From JADFWK01 sp035527895 (GTDB lineage Bacteria > Desulfobacterota > DSM-4660 > Desulfatiglandales > B25-G16), in contig DATKZQ010000144.1 of assembly GCA_035527895.1 (NCBI GenBank), positions 1-64,000 on the forward strand: a DNA stretch of 64,000 bases, written 5' to 3'. A program made the position numbers and the translations under genes. Shown here piece after piece: positions 8,894 to 17,724 of this stretch (position 1 is its first letter; every line of letters begins with the position of its first letter). The notes under the pieces were generated by a model. That model ran no database searches. It was not told where the DNA came from and saw only the letters and a program-made list of their open reading frames with translations.

Positions 8894-8917
8894 TCTCTTA
8901 GAAGTTATATATATTAC

Positions 8918-9036
8918 GTAAGGCCAAACCCATCGTAAGGTGGGGACGGAAAGCCACGGGTCTTTAACGACTCCTGTTAGTGCTTTCGCAAATTCCATCT
9001 CGCTTTCTAAGAAAAGACAGCCGGGGTGCTCGCCCT
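8918..9036 (+). promoter_or_regulatory. GEMM-I-type cyclic dinucleotide riboswitch
   Basis: The 5' half reads CAAACCCATCGTAAGGTGGG followed by GACGGAAAGCCACGGGTCT, and the 3' half has GACAGCCGGGGTGCTCGCC. This reproduces the conserved blocks of the GEMM-I aptamer (CAAACC..GG, GACGCAAAGCC, GCCGGG..GCC), except that the base after GACG is G instead of the usual C. The next gene on this strand, starting at 9342, is the giant exported protein. GEMM-I RNAs bind c-di-GMP, or cGAMP in the Geobacter-type subclass; the ligand here is not decided by sequence alone. The expression platform would lie in the 300 bp before the start codon. Confidence 0.75.
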
Positions 9037-9341
9037 GTCGAATAACGAGCGCTGATAACAAAACACATAAATGAGGATTAAGAAAGGCTCAGAAAATAAT
9101 ACCCATTGATAATTCCCCGTCCAAACTCACTCGCTCTGTAGATGCAACCTCTCAGCTGAAACGTATATCGACTTAACGAATAACTATTCGATGGGGCCGA
9201 GGGTGACATCGTCAAAGTCACGAAATGTGCAGTCCGGCTTTCGTAGCTTTTGTGACACATAAAAGGCTGACTTATTGTCTGTTATTTCTAATCGACAGTA
9301 ATCGGCAAAACAGCAACTGTTAACCAAAAAGGAGGCGAACT

Positions 9342-12300
9342 ATGAGACGACTTCTTTATTTGACCATGGTTTCAGTTTTATTTTCTGCGTTTGTTGTTGG
9401 AGGCCAAGCATTTGGGGCACCGGCCTTATATGATGACTTTGCAGGAACCTACATCGACAGCCAGAAGTGGAGTAACCGTGAACTTGTTCGAGAAGTTGCT
9501 GGGGGAAAGCTCGTATCCAAAATAGGGAATGACACTTCCACTGATCAGGCTCGAAATAATACCCCTTTTCAAAATCCATCATCAATTAATATTATACAGT
9601 GCGACATTACCGTGGTTGCGACCAATTTGGATGGTGGAACTGATCCCAGATCCTTTGCGAGAGTTGATGGACGCTTCTACAACACGCTGAACTCTGGAAC
9701 AGAAAAAGGGGATGTTTGGGCAGCTGTTTTTATCGGCGATCGTGGCAGCGGGCTGGAGGCATGGTGGGAGATTATTGAATCCTTGGATGATGAGGGGAAC
9801 AGTTGGGCAGATAGAGGACACGATACTTTGGCTACTGGACCACTCAGTTATGGGATAGCCTACACCGCGAAAATAGAATATGATAAAACTAACAACCAGT
9901 TTACCTTTACCGTGGCTGGGGTGAGCAGCGGCCCCGTTCTTGTACCTGCCCGACAAGGAGCGGAATTCAGCGCATACAAGGCACTAGAAACAGGGGTATA
10001 TTCTGCTGGCGGTTCCGGCACAGGATATGCGTCCGCCATGTTTGACAATGTCTACATCAATAATAACCCAATTGGTTACGATGACTTCTCTACCGGCGCC
10101 CTTGATCAAACAAAATGGCGGGCTTTGGAATTTGTCAGGGAGATATCTGCTGGTAAACTCCGCTTGAACGCCCAGGCAGACGAGGCTTATGGAGGGGCGT
10201 ACGTTAACTCAATATATCAGACGACCGCCTATCTTGAGGCAAAAGTCCTCGTTGAAACCGGAAGTGAGGTATCTGGAGCCACTGGGAGGGCCAGACTACG
10301 TGGCTTTTATTACAACGACAGCAGAGGACCTGGGAGTGGACAAGACTATAACGGACGTGTGGGTGATGTCTTTGGATATACTGGTATAAAGCTTGATGAT
10401 GGTCCCACTCTTTCAGCTATAGCTATTATATTGAGGTGCGATGATGCGAATTGTTCTACAAATACCGTAGTAGATTCCCACGACTTTGCTACGTCTATTA
10501 GTTTTGATCAGGAGTATACCTTCTCGAATGAATTTACCGGTTCATCGCTCATCTTCACCTGCGACGGTGAAACCTATACATACGACATAACCACCCCGAT
10601 CTACCCTCCTTCCACAGGACAAGAGCGACGACTTGAATCCTGGGTATTTGCAGGTCCAGGGCAATCGGGCTACGTAAAGGCTAATTTCGATGATGTGTAC
10701 GTGGGGGCACCTGGCTCCATCTCCGGACAGGTAACCGGCCCAAACGGGCCAATCCAAGGCCTATGGATGCAGGCCTATGCCGGGCCCTGCTGGAATACCT
10801 GGCTAGGGGGAGGAAACACTGACGAAGATGGAAATTATACCATTGAAAATCTGCCCTCAGTGAATGTGTATGTGCGGGCGTGTGCCGGTTGTGTCCACCT
10901 GAACTATGTCGATGAATGGTATGACGCGAATAACGGTACCACCGACTGCAACGCGGCTGCGCCGGTACTGGTAGTGTCGGACCAGAACACACCTGGGATA
11001 GATTTTGATCTTGAGAGAGGTCCCAAGAGGATGCAGTCGTTCAACGCTACTCTCTATAACGGGGGCCTAGGTGTCGACTTCGATATCTACCCTGGTTTTA
11101 ATAGTCAGCTCGTAAGTGCCACTGTTGACCTGGCAAGGGGAACACAGTATGAATTCGACGTGGTCAACGACAGATTTGTATGGGATAGCGAGTGCCGGTA
11201 TCTTGACATGTGGAGCCATGATTTCGGCCCTGTTCAGTCAGCTGATTATGGCGACTACACTTTGACTCTGGTTTTTTCGGATGGTGCGCAGGAAACAGAG
11301 ATTTTTACTTTACAGGAAGCTACCGTGGTCCCTGTAAAAGAGGGTTCAATCAGCGTCACGGTCAACGACGACGGAAGTGTTCACGTGAGCTGGGATAGGC
11401 AGACCACAGATACCTACAATTACCAGGTGAGAGTCAGAGATGATGCCGGCAAGGAGATTTATCGGGCCGGATCACAGCTCAACATAAACCAGATGTACAT
11501 CCCAGCTCCCGATTTGGGGTGCTTGGAGCTAGGCAAGACCTACCGGTGGCTTGTGCGTGTTTATGACCTCAATAATTATAGGGCTGAAACCCGAGAGACC
11601 ACAAAGCAGTATTCCCCTTCTGCTTTCACAAATCGCACCTCCCAGGTCTATGCCTGGGCATGGAACGGCAAACTGTCGCTTGGTTTCGCCGTGCGGCCGG
11701 GCTCCAGGAATAACATCGATCATGTCACCGTAACCGGGCCAAATGGGTTCTCTTATGCATTCGATTTATCAGCAGACTGGTTTGATATTTCCACAGAAAC
11801 AAGGCTTGGTATGAAAGGCTGGTCAAGGGAATTCGATCTCGGGCCCAACAGTTACGGCATCTACAATTTCGAAATTGTCTTCAAAGATGGCCCCACTGAA
11901 AATCGTCAGACGACCCTCAACGCCGTCCCAGTGACTCCAGTGGATTCCACCACCATGGCGGCGGTGATTTATGCGGATGGCGCCATCACCTTCTCCTGGG
12001 ATCTGCCCGACGCGGTGACTGCGCGGAAATACCAGATGAGAATCAGAAGCGAAGATGGATCGAAAGAATACTATATTTCTCCCACTCAAGAAGATATGGC
12101 CACGGTCACTGCCAGTTTCAATGATCTGAGGGCTATGGAGCGCGGCAAGACGTATCAGTGGTTTGTCAGGGCTACAGACGACTATTGGGGCACGATGAAC
12201 ACAATGGAGGGGAGCGGCAGTCTGACCTTCCTCTATGATCCTTTCCCTACCTACAACCCTGGCGCTGCCGTCTTTGGCCCCGATTCGGCAAATATTACCA

Positions 12301-14357
12301 ATACATATATTCCCATGGAGCTGGGAGGCAGGTTGACCTACACTGGTACCGGGGCTCTGGTCGGATACGGTCATTACCTGGCAGCTGTAGCCGTTGAAAC
12401 TGTGGATTCAGTGTCCTGCATGAAAGTGCTGGTAAGAGGCGAAGGCAACCATCCTGACCCGGACCAAGATCCTAACTTTCTTTATGCGTGGGTGGCCCAA
12501 GACAATGATGGCAACGTCTGGATACTAAAGGATGAAGAGCATGAAGGTGCAGCCGTGGAGACGTACGTCTTTGGCAGGAGCGGTGCAGTTTTGTTTATGC
12601 CCGCCAATCCCGTTGTCGGTCAAATAATTAGGCAATTTGGCGAGCCATACACGCAGGTACAAAACATGGGGGTGACTGTACCCCAGTTGACCACCGGTCT
12701 GGGCCCCTTCACCGATTGCCTGAAACTCGTGGAGGTATACGGACAGTGGGTTGACAATATCGAGTACGTGGCTCCCACTATCGGCACCGTAAAGGAGGAA
12801 TGGGATATTCAATGGGATCCAAAGGGTTGGGAACTCGTCACTCTTCCGACTGGATTCCCATCGGTAACCACCGGTTTGGCCATCGACATAACGTCGTCTT
12901 CCGCCATTCTGAACGGTACGGTGAACCCTAACGGCCTGACTGCAACGTATTATTTCGAGTACGGGACCAGCACTGGCTACGGCTCAACCACAGAAGAAGC
13001 AGATGCCGGCTCAGGATGGGATGAGGTGCCGGTAAATGCCCAAATCACCTTGTCCGATCCCCTTGCCACCTATCATTACCGACTCGTCGCAACCAACAGC
13101 GTCGGTACCTCATATGGGGAAGATAAGGCCTTTACCGATGACACCGATGCTGATCTGATGCCTGATGATTGGGAGCGTAACTATTTTGGTGACCTCTCTC
13201 ATGCCGGAACAGCCGACACCGATGATGATGATCTGACAGATCTCCAAGAGTACCAGAACGGCACCATCCCCACAAATCGGGATACCGACTCCGACGAAAT
13301 GCACGATGGCTGGGAGGTCACCTATGGCCTTGATCCGCTGGTTGATGATGCAGATGGCGACCTAGACGGTGACGGCGTTAAAAACATAGATGAGTACTAT
13401 GCCGGGAGCCATCCCAATAACTGGGAGCCTGATCAACCCGTTCTCTCCTCGCCGGTGGATGGGGCAACCGGCGTGTCGTTGACACCAACCTTAGAGACAG
13501 CAGCGTTCTATGATGAGGACGGCGACTCCCATGCCACAACCGACTGGCAGGTCAGCACTGACAACGTCAACTTCTCAGACAACCTGGTGTTTGATGTGAG
13601 CTGTGACACACATCTAACATCGCTGACGGTGCCGGAGTTCATCCTAACCGTGAGTGATGTGATTCCTGCATACTACTGGCGGGCGAGGTTCCACGACGAC
13701 CGGGATGCTGCATCAGAGTGGTCAGAGGTTTCCTCCTTTACCAACATCGATGCAGCCGCCTCCGATGACACCGATCAAAACGGCGTGCCAGATGAGCAGG
13801 AGATCACTGATCCCAATGTGGATTTAGATGAAGACGGAAATCCTGATATGACCCAGGGCGATATGAAGTGCGCGAACACCGTTGTTGGCGATGGGCAAGT
13901 AGCAGTTAAGCAGGGTACTAACGTGAGTTCCGTTGATTCAATTAGATCGATCGATCCAGCCACCATTGCCGACACTCAGAATAAACCAGATGAGATGCCA
14001 CTTGGTCTGATCAGCTTTAGGCTGACCGTGGATAATCCCGGTGACACTGCCCAAGTGACCGTGTACCTCTCCGAGCCCGCACCGAGTGATGCGAAGTGGT
14101 ACAAGTATGACACGGTAAACGGCTGGCAGGATTACTCAGCCCATGCCATCTTTAGTGCGGATAGAAGGTCAGTCACGTTAGAGTTGCAGGACGGAGGTTA
14201 CGGTGATGCCGACGGATTAGCGAACGGGACCATCATTGATCCTTCTGGTGCTGGGGCGGTCACCGCACCCGCTCCACCCGCTCCTGCACCTGCTGGTGGC
14301 GGTGGTGGCGGCGGAGGCTGTTTTATCGACACAGCAGGGTCCGAGTTCCGTAGGTAG
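9342..14357 (+). CDS. Giant exported multidomain protein, choice-of-anchor U
   Basis: A 1671-residue exported protein. Signal peptide at 1-26. Two related concanavalin-like segments follow (both begin YDDF and contain W..RE.VRE..GKL). Then a carboxypeptidase-regulatory-like domain (~460-565, SISGQVTGPNGPI), Ig/Fn3-like repeats, a segment starting SSSAILNGTVNPNG (~1185-1270), Asp-rich thrombospondin type 3-like calcium repeats (~1270-1370), and a choice-of-anchor U domain (~1490-1640). The end is a Pro/Ala and Gly run with a CFI-like box (CFIDTAG) but, unlike the protease at 2870, no membrane helix: only about ten residues follow. Probably a cell-surface adhesin or matrix protein under riboswitch control. 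Start supported by AAAGGAGG. Confidence 0.88.
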   Translation: MRRLLYLTMVSVLFSAFVVGGQAFGAPALYDDFAGTYIDSQKWSNRELVREVAGGKLVSKIGNDTSTDQARNNTPFQNPSSINIIQCDITVVATNLDGGTDPRSFARVDGRFYNTLNSGTEKGDVWAAVFIGDRGSGLEAWWEIIESLDDEGNSWADRGHDTLATGPLSYGIAYTAKIEYDKTNNQFTFTVAGVSSGPVLVPARQGAEFSAYKALETGVYSAGGSGTGYASAMFDNVYINNNPIGYDDFSTGALDQTKWRALEFVREISAGKLRLNAQADEAYGGAYVNSIYQTTAYLEAKVLVETGSEVSGATGRARLRGFYYNDSRGPGSGQDYNGRVGDVFGYTGIKLDDGPTLSAIAIILRCDDANCSTNTVVDSHDFATSISFDQEYTFSNEFTGSSLIFTCDGETYTYDITTPIYPPSTGQERRLESWVFAGPGQSGYVKANFDDVYVGAPGSISGQVTGPNGPIQGLWMQAYAGPCWNTWLGGGNTDEDGNYTIENLPSVNVYVRACAGCVHLNYVDEWYDANNGTTDCNAAAPVLVVSDQNTPGIDFDLERGPKRMQSFNATLYNGGLGVDFDIYPGFNSQLVSATVDLARGTQYEFDVVNDRFVWDSECRYLDMWSHDFGPVQSADYGDYTLTLVFSDGAQETEIFTLQEATVVPVKEGSISVTVNDDGSVHVSWDRQTTDTYNYQVRVRDDAGKEIYRAGSQLNINQMYIPAPDLGCLELGKTYRWLVRVYDLNNYRAETRETTKQYSPSAFTNRTSQVYAWAWNGKLSLGFAVRPGSRNNIDHVTVTGPNGFSYAFDLSADWFDISTETRLGMKGWSREFDLGPNSYGIYNFEIVFKDGPTENRQTTLNAVPVTPVDSTTMAAVIYADGAITFSWDLPDAVTARKYQMRIRSEDGSKEYYISPTQEDMATVTASFNDLRAMERGKTYQWFVRATDDYWGTMNTMEGSGSLTFLYDPFPTYNPGAAVFGPDSANITNTYIPMELGGRLTYTGTGALVGYGHYLAAVAVETVDSVSCMKVLVRGEGNHPDPDQDPNFLYAWVAQDNDGNVWILKDEEHEGAAVETYVFGRSGAVLFMPANPVVGQIIRQFGEPYTQVQNMGVTVPQLTTGLGPFTDCLKLVEVYGQWVDNIEYVAPTIGTVKEEWDIQWDPKGWELVTLPTGFPSVTTGLAIDITSSSAILNGTVNPNGLTATYYFEYGTSTGYGSTTEEADAGSGWDEVPVNAQITLSDPLATYHYRLVATNSVGTSYGEDKAFTDDTDADLMPDDWERNYFGDLSHAGTADTDDDDLTDLQEYQNGTIPTNRDTDSDEMHDGWEVTYGLDPLVDDADGDLDGDGVKNIDEYYAGSHPNNWEPDQPVLSSPVDGATGVSLTPTLETAAFYDEDGDSHATTDWQVSTDNVNFSDNLVFDVSCDTHLTSLTVPEFILTVSDVIPAYYWRARFHDDRDAASEWSEVSSFTNIDAAASDDTDQNGVPDEQEITDPNVDLDEDGNPDMTQGDMKCANTVVGDGQVAVKQGTNVSSVDSIRSIDPATIADTQNKPDEMPLGLISFRLTVDNPGDTAQVTVYLSEPAPSDAKWYKYDTVNGWQDYSAHAIFSADRRSVTLELQDGGYGDADGLANGTIIDPSGAGAVTAPAPPAPAPAGGGGGGGGCFIDTAGSEFRR

Positions 14358-14456
14358 TACATACTAGCCGGAAACTCAGGCATTGCTAGCCTAACGCGCG
14401 TTATTGAAAGGATTACCCTTTAAGCGCAGAGGGATCAAGCGCAAGCCCTAAAGAAC

Positions 14457-14580
14457 CTAAGTCCCTCGATTCATAAATTCGATAACGAATTTATTTACTC
14501 GGGACTAAGTGCTGAGTGAGCAATTGTAGAGATTATATAATGAAAACACATTATGGTATCTGCGAATCGCAGCACTAAGC
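14457..14580. repeat. Inverted-repeat element, copy A
   Basis: A ~124-bp element with imperfect terminal inverted repeats: CTAAGTCCCTCGATTC at the left and GAATCGCAGCACTAAG at the right. The internal sequence ..GGGACTAAGTGCTGAGTGAGCA can pair with either end. A second copy lies at 15803-15926 with the same ends and centre. No open frame. It looks like a MITE or a palindromic intergenic repeat. Confidence 0.65.
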
Positions 14581-14646
14581 TTGCTCTTGCATAGAAAACG
14601 GGCGGGGAGAAATTCCCGCTCGTTTTGAGCACGTTTTTAGAAAACA

Positions 14647-14731
14647 CTGAGAGCAAACCCATCGTGAGGTGGGGACGGAAAGCCACCGGGCAAACTCAGG
14701 AGGAGGGCGAACGACCGGGGTTACAGAGATA
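14647..14731 (+). promoter_or_regulatory. Second GEMM-type riboswitch, orphan
   Basis: CAAACCCATCGTGAGGTGGG plus GACGGAAAGCCACCGGG is nearly identical to the aptamer at 8918, and a 3' block GACCGGGGTTAC resembles the GEMM GGGGUUACC end. It has the same C-to-G change after GACG. The next gene downstream is encoded on the other strand (14782-15216), so no gene for it to control is visible until 17000. It may be stranded by insertion of the toxin-antitoxin genes, or may control a short RNA. Confidence 0.65.
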
Positions 14732-14781
14732 AGCGTTCTATTTGCTTATTGGTTGGTGACTGAATTACCGCTGATTTCTAT

Positions 14782-15216
14782 CTATAAGGAAAGTGTAGAA
14801 AGGTGGTAGACAAACTTAAGGTCCTCTCTTACCGTACTGAGAAGCCGCTCGTCACCAGTGACAAAATCTATCCCCTGCTCCTGAGCCAATACTATGTAAG
14901 AGAAATCGTAAATTGCATATTTGTATTTGATGGCATAGTCAAAGACCTTGGGTAGGTAGGGATTGATACCATGGCTCTCAAAACCCATGGAGATCAATTC
15001 ACTTATGAAGGTTTTGCCTTGCCTTTTATTGATTCTTCTCCTCAGGATTGCCGTTCTGATCCCATTGGCTACCTCATAGTGCCATAGGTCTGGGACAACG
15101 GGGATGATTCTGCCCGCGTAGATTTGGTTTAAGATTTCCCTTGCCTGAGCCACATACTCTTCGTCATCCAACCACCACTTGAGAGAGACGGACGAATCGA
15201 TCACCAACCTTCTCAT
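14782..15216 (-). CDS. PIN-domain toxin, VapC-like
   Basis: A 144-residue PIN-domain ribonuclease of a VapBC-type toxin-antitoxin pair. Likely metal-binding acidic residues are Asp7 (VIDSSV), Glu48 (YEVANG), Asp104 (YDFSYIVLA) and Asp122 (TGDERLL), the normal four-residue PIN pattern. Length fits the family. The antitoxin-like gene 15220-15429 lies directly upstream with a 3-bp gap, in the usual antitoxin-first order. PIN toxins cleave RNA, often tRNA; the target is unknown here. Confidence 0.88.
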   Translation of the reverse strand: MRRLVIDSSVSLKWWLDDEEYVAQAREILNQIYAGRIIPVVPDLWHYEVANGIRTAILRRRINKRQGKTFISELISMGFESHGINPYLPKVFDYAIKYKYAIYDFSYIVLAQEQGIDFVTGDERLLSTVREDLKFVYHLSTLSL

Positions 15217-15219
15217 AGA

Positions 15220-15429
15220 TTATCTTCTTCCTTCAGCAATCAAATCAACGACTCTATCTGGTGTAATTTTGACAGGCTTCCTCTTTAACACACGTTCGAT
15301 GGCAGATAAAGAATCACTCTTGCCATCTTTCAAGAATGTGACCAATACAGGAACCTTTTTTTTTATTGTAATGTGCTCTTCCAATTCTATTTTTCCTCTA
15401 TAGTAGTAGCCTTTGATGGTCTGCAGCAT
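15220..15429 (-). CDS. VapB-like antitoxin
   Basis: A 69-residue protein beginning MLQTIKGYYYRGKIELEE, a pattern common in small antitoxins paired with VapC-type PIN proteins. The N-terminal beta-rich part probably forms the DNA-binding dimer, and the basic C-terminal part would wrap the toxin. The order antitoxin-toxin with a 3-bp gap to the PIN gene supports the assignment. Autoregulation of the operon is expected for the family. Confidence 0.75.
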   Translation of the reverse strand: MLQTIKGYYYRGKIELEEHITIKKKVPVLVTFLKDGKSDSLSAIERVLKRKPVKITPDRVVDLIAEGRR

Positions 15430-15802
15430 GAGGTCCTCCAGCTTCTTTAATCACACGCATACTCGCGATATATTCTAAAATACCAAAATAACCTATTGAA
15501 ATCAATAAATCTCTGGAGAGGGTCAGTGCTCTACCTTATGAGCCTTCGCTCCTATAACTTCGTGATCAATCACTGCCTTTATCTCCAAGATTTGCGGATA
15601 AGCCATTTTTCATCAGGTTTTTGTGGCAAGAAGAATCTGCGATCATGGCATACTAGATCATTTTGAAACGAGCAGGGAGGGCCGGTTCATTATTAATTTG
15701 TGGGGGTCAGACACAACACACTCTAGAAGAGGGGTTTCATTTGGGAGGAAAGATAACCTGGAGGCGTGAAGATCTTTATGAGCGCTAGCGCATGACCAGC
15801 CC

Positions 15803-15926
15803 CTAAGTCCTTCGATTCATACATTCAATAACTAATTTATTCACTCAGGACTTAGTGCTGAGTGAGCATTCCCTCCGGTTCAGTTTGCAAAAATACGTGA
15901 CTGTATTTGCGAATCGAAGCACTAAG
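15803..15926. repeat. Inverted-repeat element, copy B
   Basis: Second copy of the element at 14457-14580: CTAAGTCCTTCGATTC at the left, GAATCGAAGCACTAAG at the right, and the shared centre GGACTTAGTGCTGAGTGAGCA. It ends two bases from the stop codon of the PIN gene at 15929. The preceding 370 bp (15430-15802) hold no supportable gene. Confidence 0.65.
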
Positions 15927-15928
15927 TT

Positions 15929-16345
15929 TCAATGAGCCTGCGACAAAAGAAAGGTCTCAGGGTCCACCACCTCAATACCCTCTGCTTCTTGAACATCCTC
16001 CGTGTTGCGGGTGATCAAATACTTGGCACCGATTTGCTTGGCGCAGACAACCTGTAAGGCATCTGCAAAGTCCTTGAAACCAAGGTTCAGGGCTTTTCTA
16101 ATATCGGCTTGAGAAACGGAGGTGATATCAAAAACCATCATGATTTTCTTAACAAAATCATAGGGCTTTTCTGCTCCAAGCTGTTTCTTGAGAATAGAGA
16201 AGATATCAGTTATCGTTGTGGCAGACAAGGATCCTTTCAGATCCCTGGTCTCCACTAACTCCCAAATCCTTGCTGAGTTCTCATGGTAAGGTCTTCTTTG
16301 TGCAAGCACATCCAGAACGAGATTGGTATCAATAAATGCCTTCAT
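15929..16345 (-). CDS. PIN-domain toxin, second pair
   Basis: A 138-residue PIN-domain protein. Acidic residues fitting the active site are Asp6 (FIDTNLVLD), Asp47 (TTITDIFS), the Asp92/Asp95 cluster (KDFADALQ) and the ITRNTEDV loop near 111-118. This subtype (TRN..D near the C-terminus) differs from the VapC at 14782, so the two pairs are not a recent duplication. It overlaps the upstream antitoxin gene by 17 bp, which implies translational coupling. Probable ribonuclease toxin. Confidence 0.85.
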   Translation of the reverse strand: MKAFIDTNLVLDVLAQRRPYHENSARIWELVETRDLKGSLSATTITDIFSILKKQLGAEKPYDFVKKIMMVFDITSVSQADIRKALNLGFKDFADALQVVCAKQIGAKYLITRNTEDVQEAEGIEVVDPETFLLSQAH

Positions 16346-16562
16346 GCTTTTTCTTCAAGCGCTCTTCCTTAACTTGCTTCATATCAGCCGGGGCCCTTTT
16401 AATCACCCCTGAAACCTCTTTCAGTATCGGTGCCTCTTTAAGGGGAATAAATTTACCTAAGGGCTTTCCCCTATAAGACACTACGACCTCCTCACCGCGC
16501 TTTATAGCGCTGATCACCTCGCCGGTTCTGTTTTTTAAATCCTTTGCCGTGACTGTCTTCAT
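16329..16562 (-). CDS. Phd/YefM-type antitoxin
   Basis: A 77-residue antitoxin of the Phd/YefM type: MKTVTAKDLKNRTGEVISAI gives the N-terminal DNA-binding fold and the segment GEEVVVSYRGKPLGKFIPL is the family hallmark. The Lys/Glu-rich C-terminus would bind the PIN toxin encoded immediately downstream with a 17-bp overlap. Autoregulation is expected. A Phd-type antitoxin with a PIN toxin is a common combination. Confidence 0.88.
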   Translation of the reverse strand: MKTVTAKDLKNRTGEVISAIKRGEEVVVSYRGKPLGKFIPLKEAPILKEVSGVIKRAPADMKQVKEERLKKKHEGIY

Positions 16563-16845
16563 CTATCTATCTCCCAAAAAGCTAGATCAAGATAGCTATT
16601 ATATGAAAACGATAATAGCTACTTTATTTTTTTGGCAAGTAATTACTCTCCATCATGAGCATGACATTTCTTTCCTGATGATTATACAATAATGTTCGGG
16701 TTTGCTTTGAGACAGGCGAATGCCGTTGATTTGATAGGATGGCGACTGTAACAAGAAGCAATAAGCCGAAGCGCATAAATTAAGCAAACATCAGCGTTTG
16801 TTTGCTCCCTTTGCAGAGATTACCAAGGCCTATTACCCTCATGGA

Positions 16846-16972
16846 CTCCTTTTGGTCCTTGCCCAATCTGCATCTTGAAGGGCTATACCTAATTTGGTCG
16901 AGTGTTTTCTGAGTAGTTTTTCAAACATGGGCAACATGGGCAAAACAAACATGGGCAAAACCCTTGACTTTT
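16846..16972 (+). promoter_or_regulatory. Promoter region with triple direct repeat
   Basis: Three copies of ACATGGGCAA lie at 16925, 16934 and 16949, followed by TTGACT (16964) and TTATAA 17 bp later, a plausible sigma70 promoter for the toxin-antitoxin genes starting at 17000. The repeats sit just upstream of the -35 box and are a good candidate operator for the antitoxin. The leftward part (CTCCTTTTGGTCCTTGCCCA..) is a diverged copy of 6263-6354. Nothing else is seen in 16563-16845. Confidence 0.5.
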
Positions 16973-16999
16973 AACACCCATTTTATTTATAAATCCTTT

Positions 17000-17251
17000 A
17001 TGCAACGGACCGATGAAATCAAGACATCCCTAAAGCGTGAATATGATCTTTACTCTAATGCTATGGCCTTTTATAAAAACGCCTTGAGGGAGTTGGAGCA
17101 AAAACATCAACTTAGCACACAGGCATTCCTAAAGAGGTTTGAATCTGGCCTATTGGGAGATGACGCCGATTATTTTGATTGGTATGCCTTTGCAAGGCTT
17201 CTTGCCAGGTGGCGAAAGGCACAGTCCGCAATTCGTTCAGCAATCCAGTGA
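17000..17251 (+). CDS. Antitoxin-like protein of a TumE-type pair
   Basis: An 83-residue protein, largely helical, with the characteristic segment STQAFLKRFESGLLGDDADY followed by FDWYAFARLLARW and an Arg/Ala-rich end. Proteins of this type are encoded directly upstream of TumE-family (DUF6516) toxins and are regarded as the antitoxin. The start at ATG 17000 is preferred over an upstream TTG that lies inside the presumed -35 box. Its stop overlaps the GTG start of the next gene (GTGA), so the pair is translationally coupled. Confidence 0.7.
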   Translation: MQRTDEIKTSLKREYDLYSNAMAFYKNALRELEQKHQLSTQAFLKRFESGLLGDDADYFDWYAFARLLARWRKAQSAIRSAIQ

Positions 17252-17634
17252 TACGAAAACTTGTCTCAGAGATCGAAAAAACTATCGACTCATCCTCTAT
17301 CGTCTTATCCTCAAGTATTCAAAAATTCTTTGGTCCTGGGGAAGAAACTGTCTACCTGAAAGGCCATGTCACAATTATAGATTCTTCAATTCTGGAAATC
17401 GCTCTGTTTGCCATTGAATCTGCTGGAACACTGTCTCTAGATAAATACAGGCTGCATTACATGAACAGTGCCGGGCAAATGCTGTTTCGCTATGATAATT
17501 CCCCGCATCATCCCGAAATAGATTCCCATCCCCATCACAAACACACACCAGATAAAATAGGCCCGTCAAACATACCTTCCATTAATGATGTCTTAAAAGA
17601 GATAAGCGCTGTTATCGTTGGGCGGGAAATATGA
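17248..17634 (+). CDS. TumE-family (DUF6516) toxin
   Basis: A 128-residue protein whose C-terminal half has the TumE/DUF6516 signature: YRLHYMN, then MLFRYDNSPHHPEI, then HPHHKHTPDKIGPS and a final helix. The mode of action of this family is not well defined; it is recognised as the toxin half of toxin-antitoxin pairs. The start is GTG at 17248 within the antitoxin's stop (GTGA). The His-rich block may bind metal or contribute catalysis (inference). Confidence 0.75.
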   Translation: MIRKLVSEIEKTIDSSSIVLSSSIQKFFGPGEETVYLKGHVTIIDSSILEIALFAIESAGTLSLDKYRLHYMNSAGQMLFRYDNSPHHPEIDSHPHHKHTPDKIGPSNIPSINDVLKEISAVIVGREI

Positions 17635-17724
17635 TCTTACTTATTCGGCATCCAGAATCTAGCCTCCAACACCTTTCGCTTGGAATGTTTTGGTAAAACA
17701 AAATAGCTTTTTCTGCCCCGCGAA

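Noticed and set aside
11823..12374. 183-codon minus-strand frame inside the giant exported protein
   Set aside because: Opposite-strand shadow of a well-supported gene, no ribosome-binding site, no domain.
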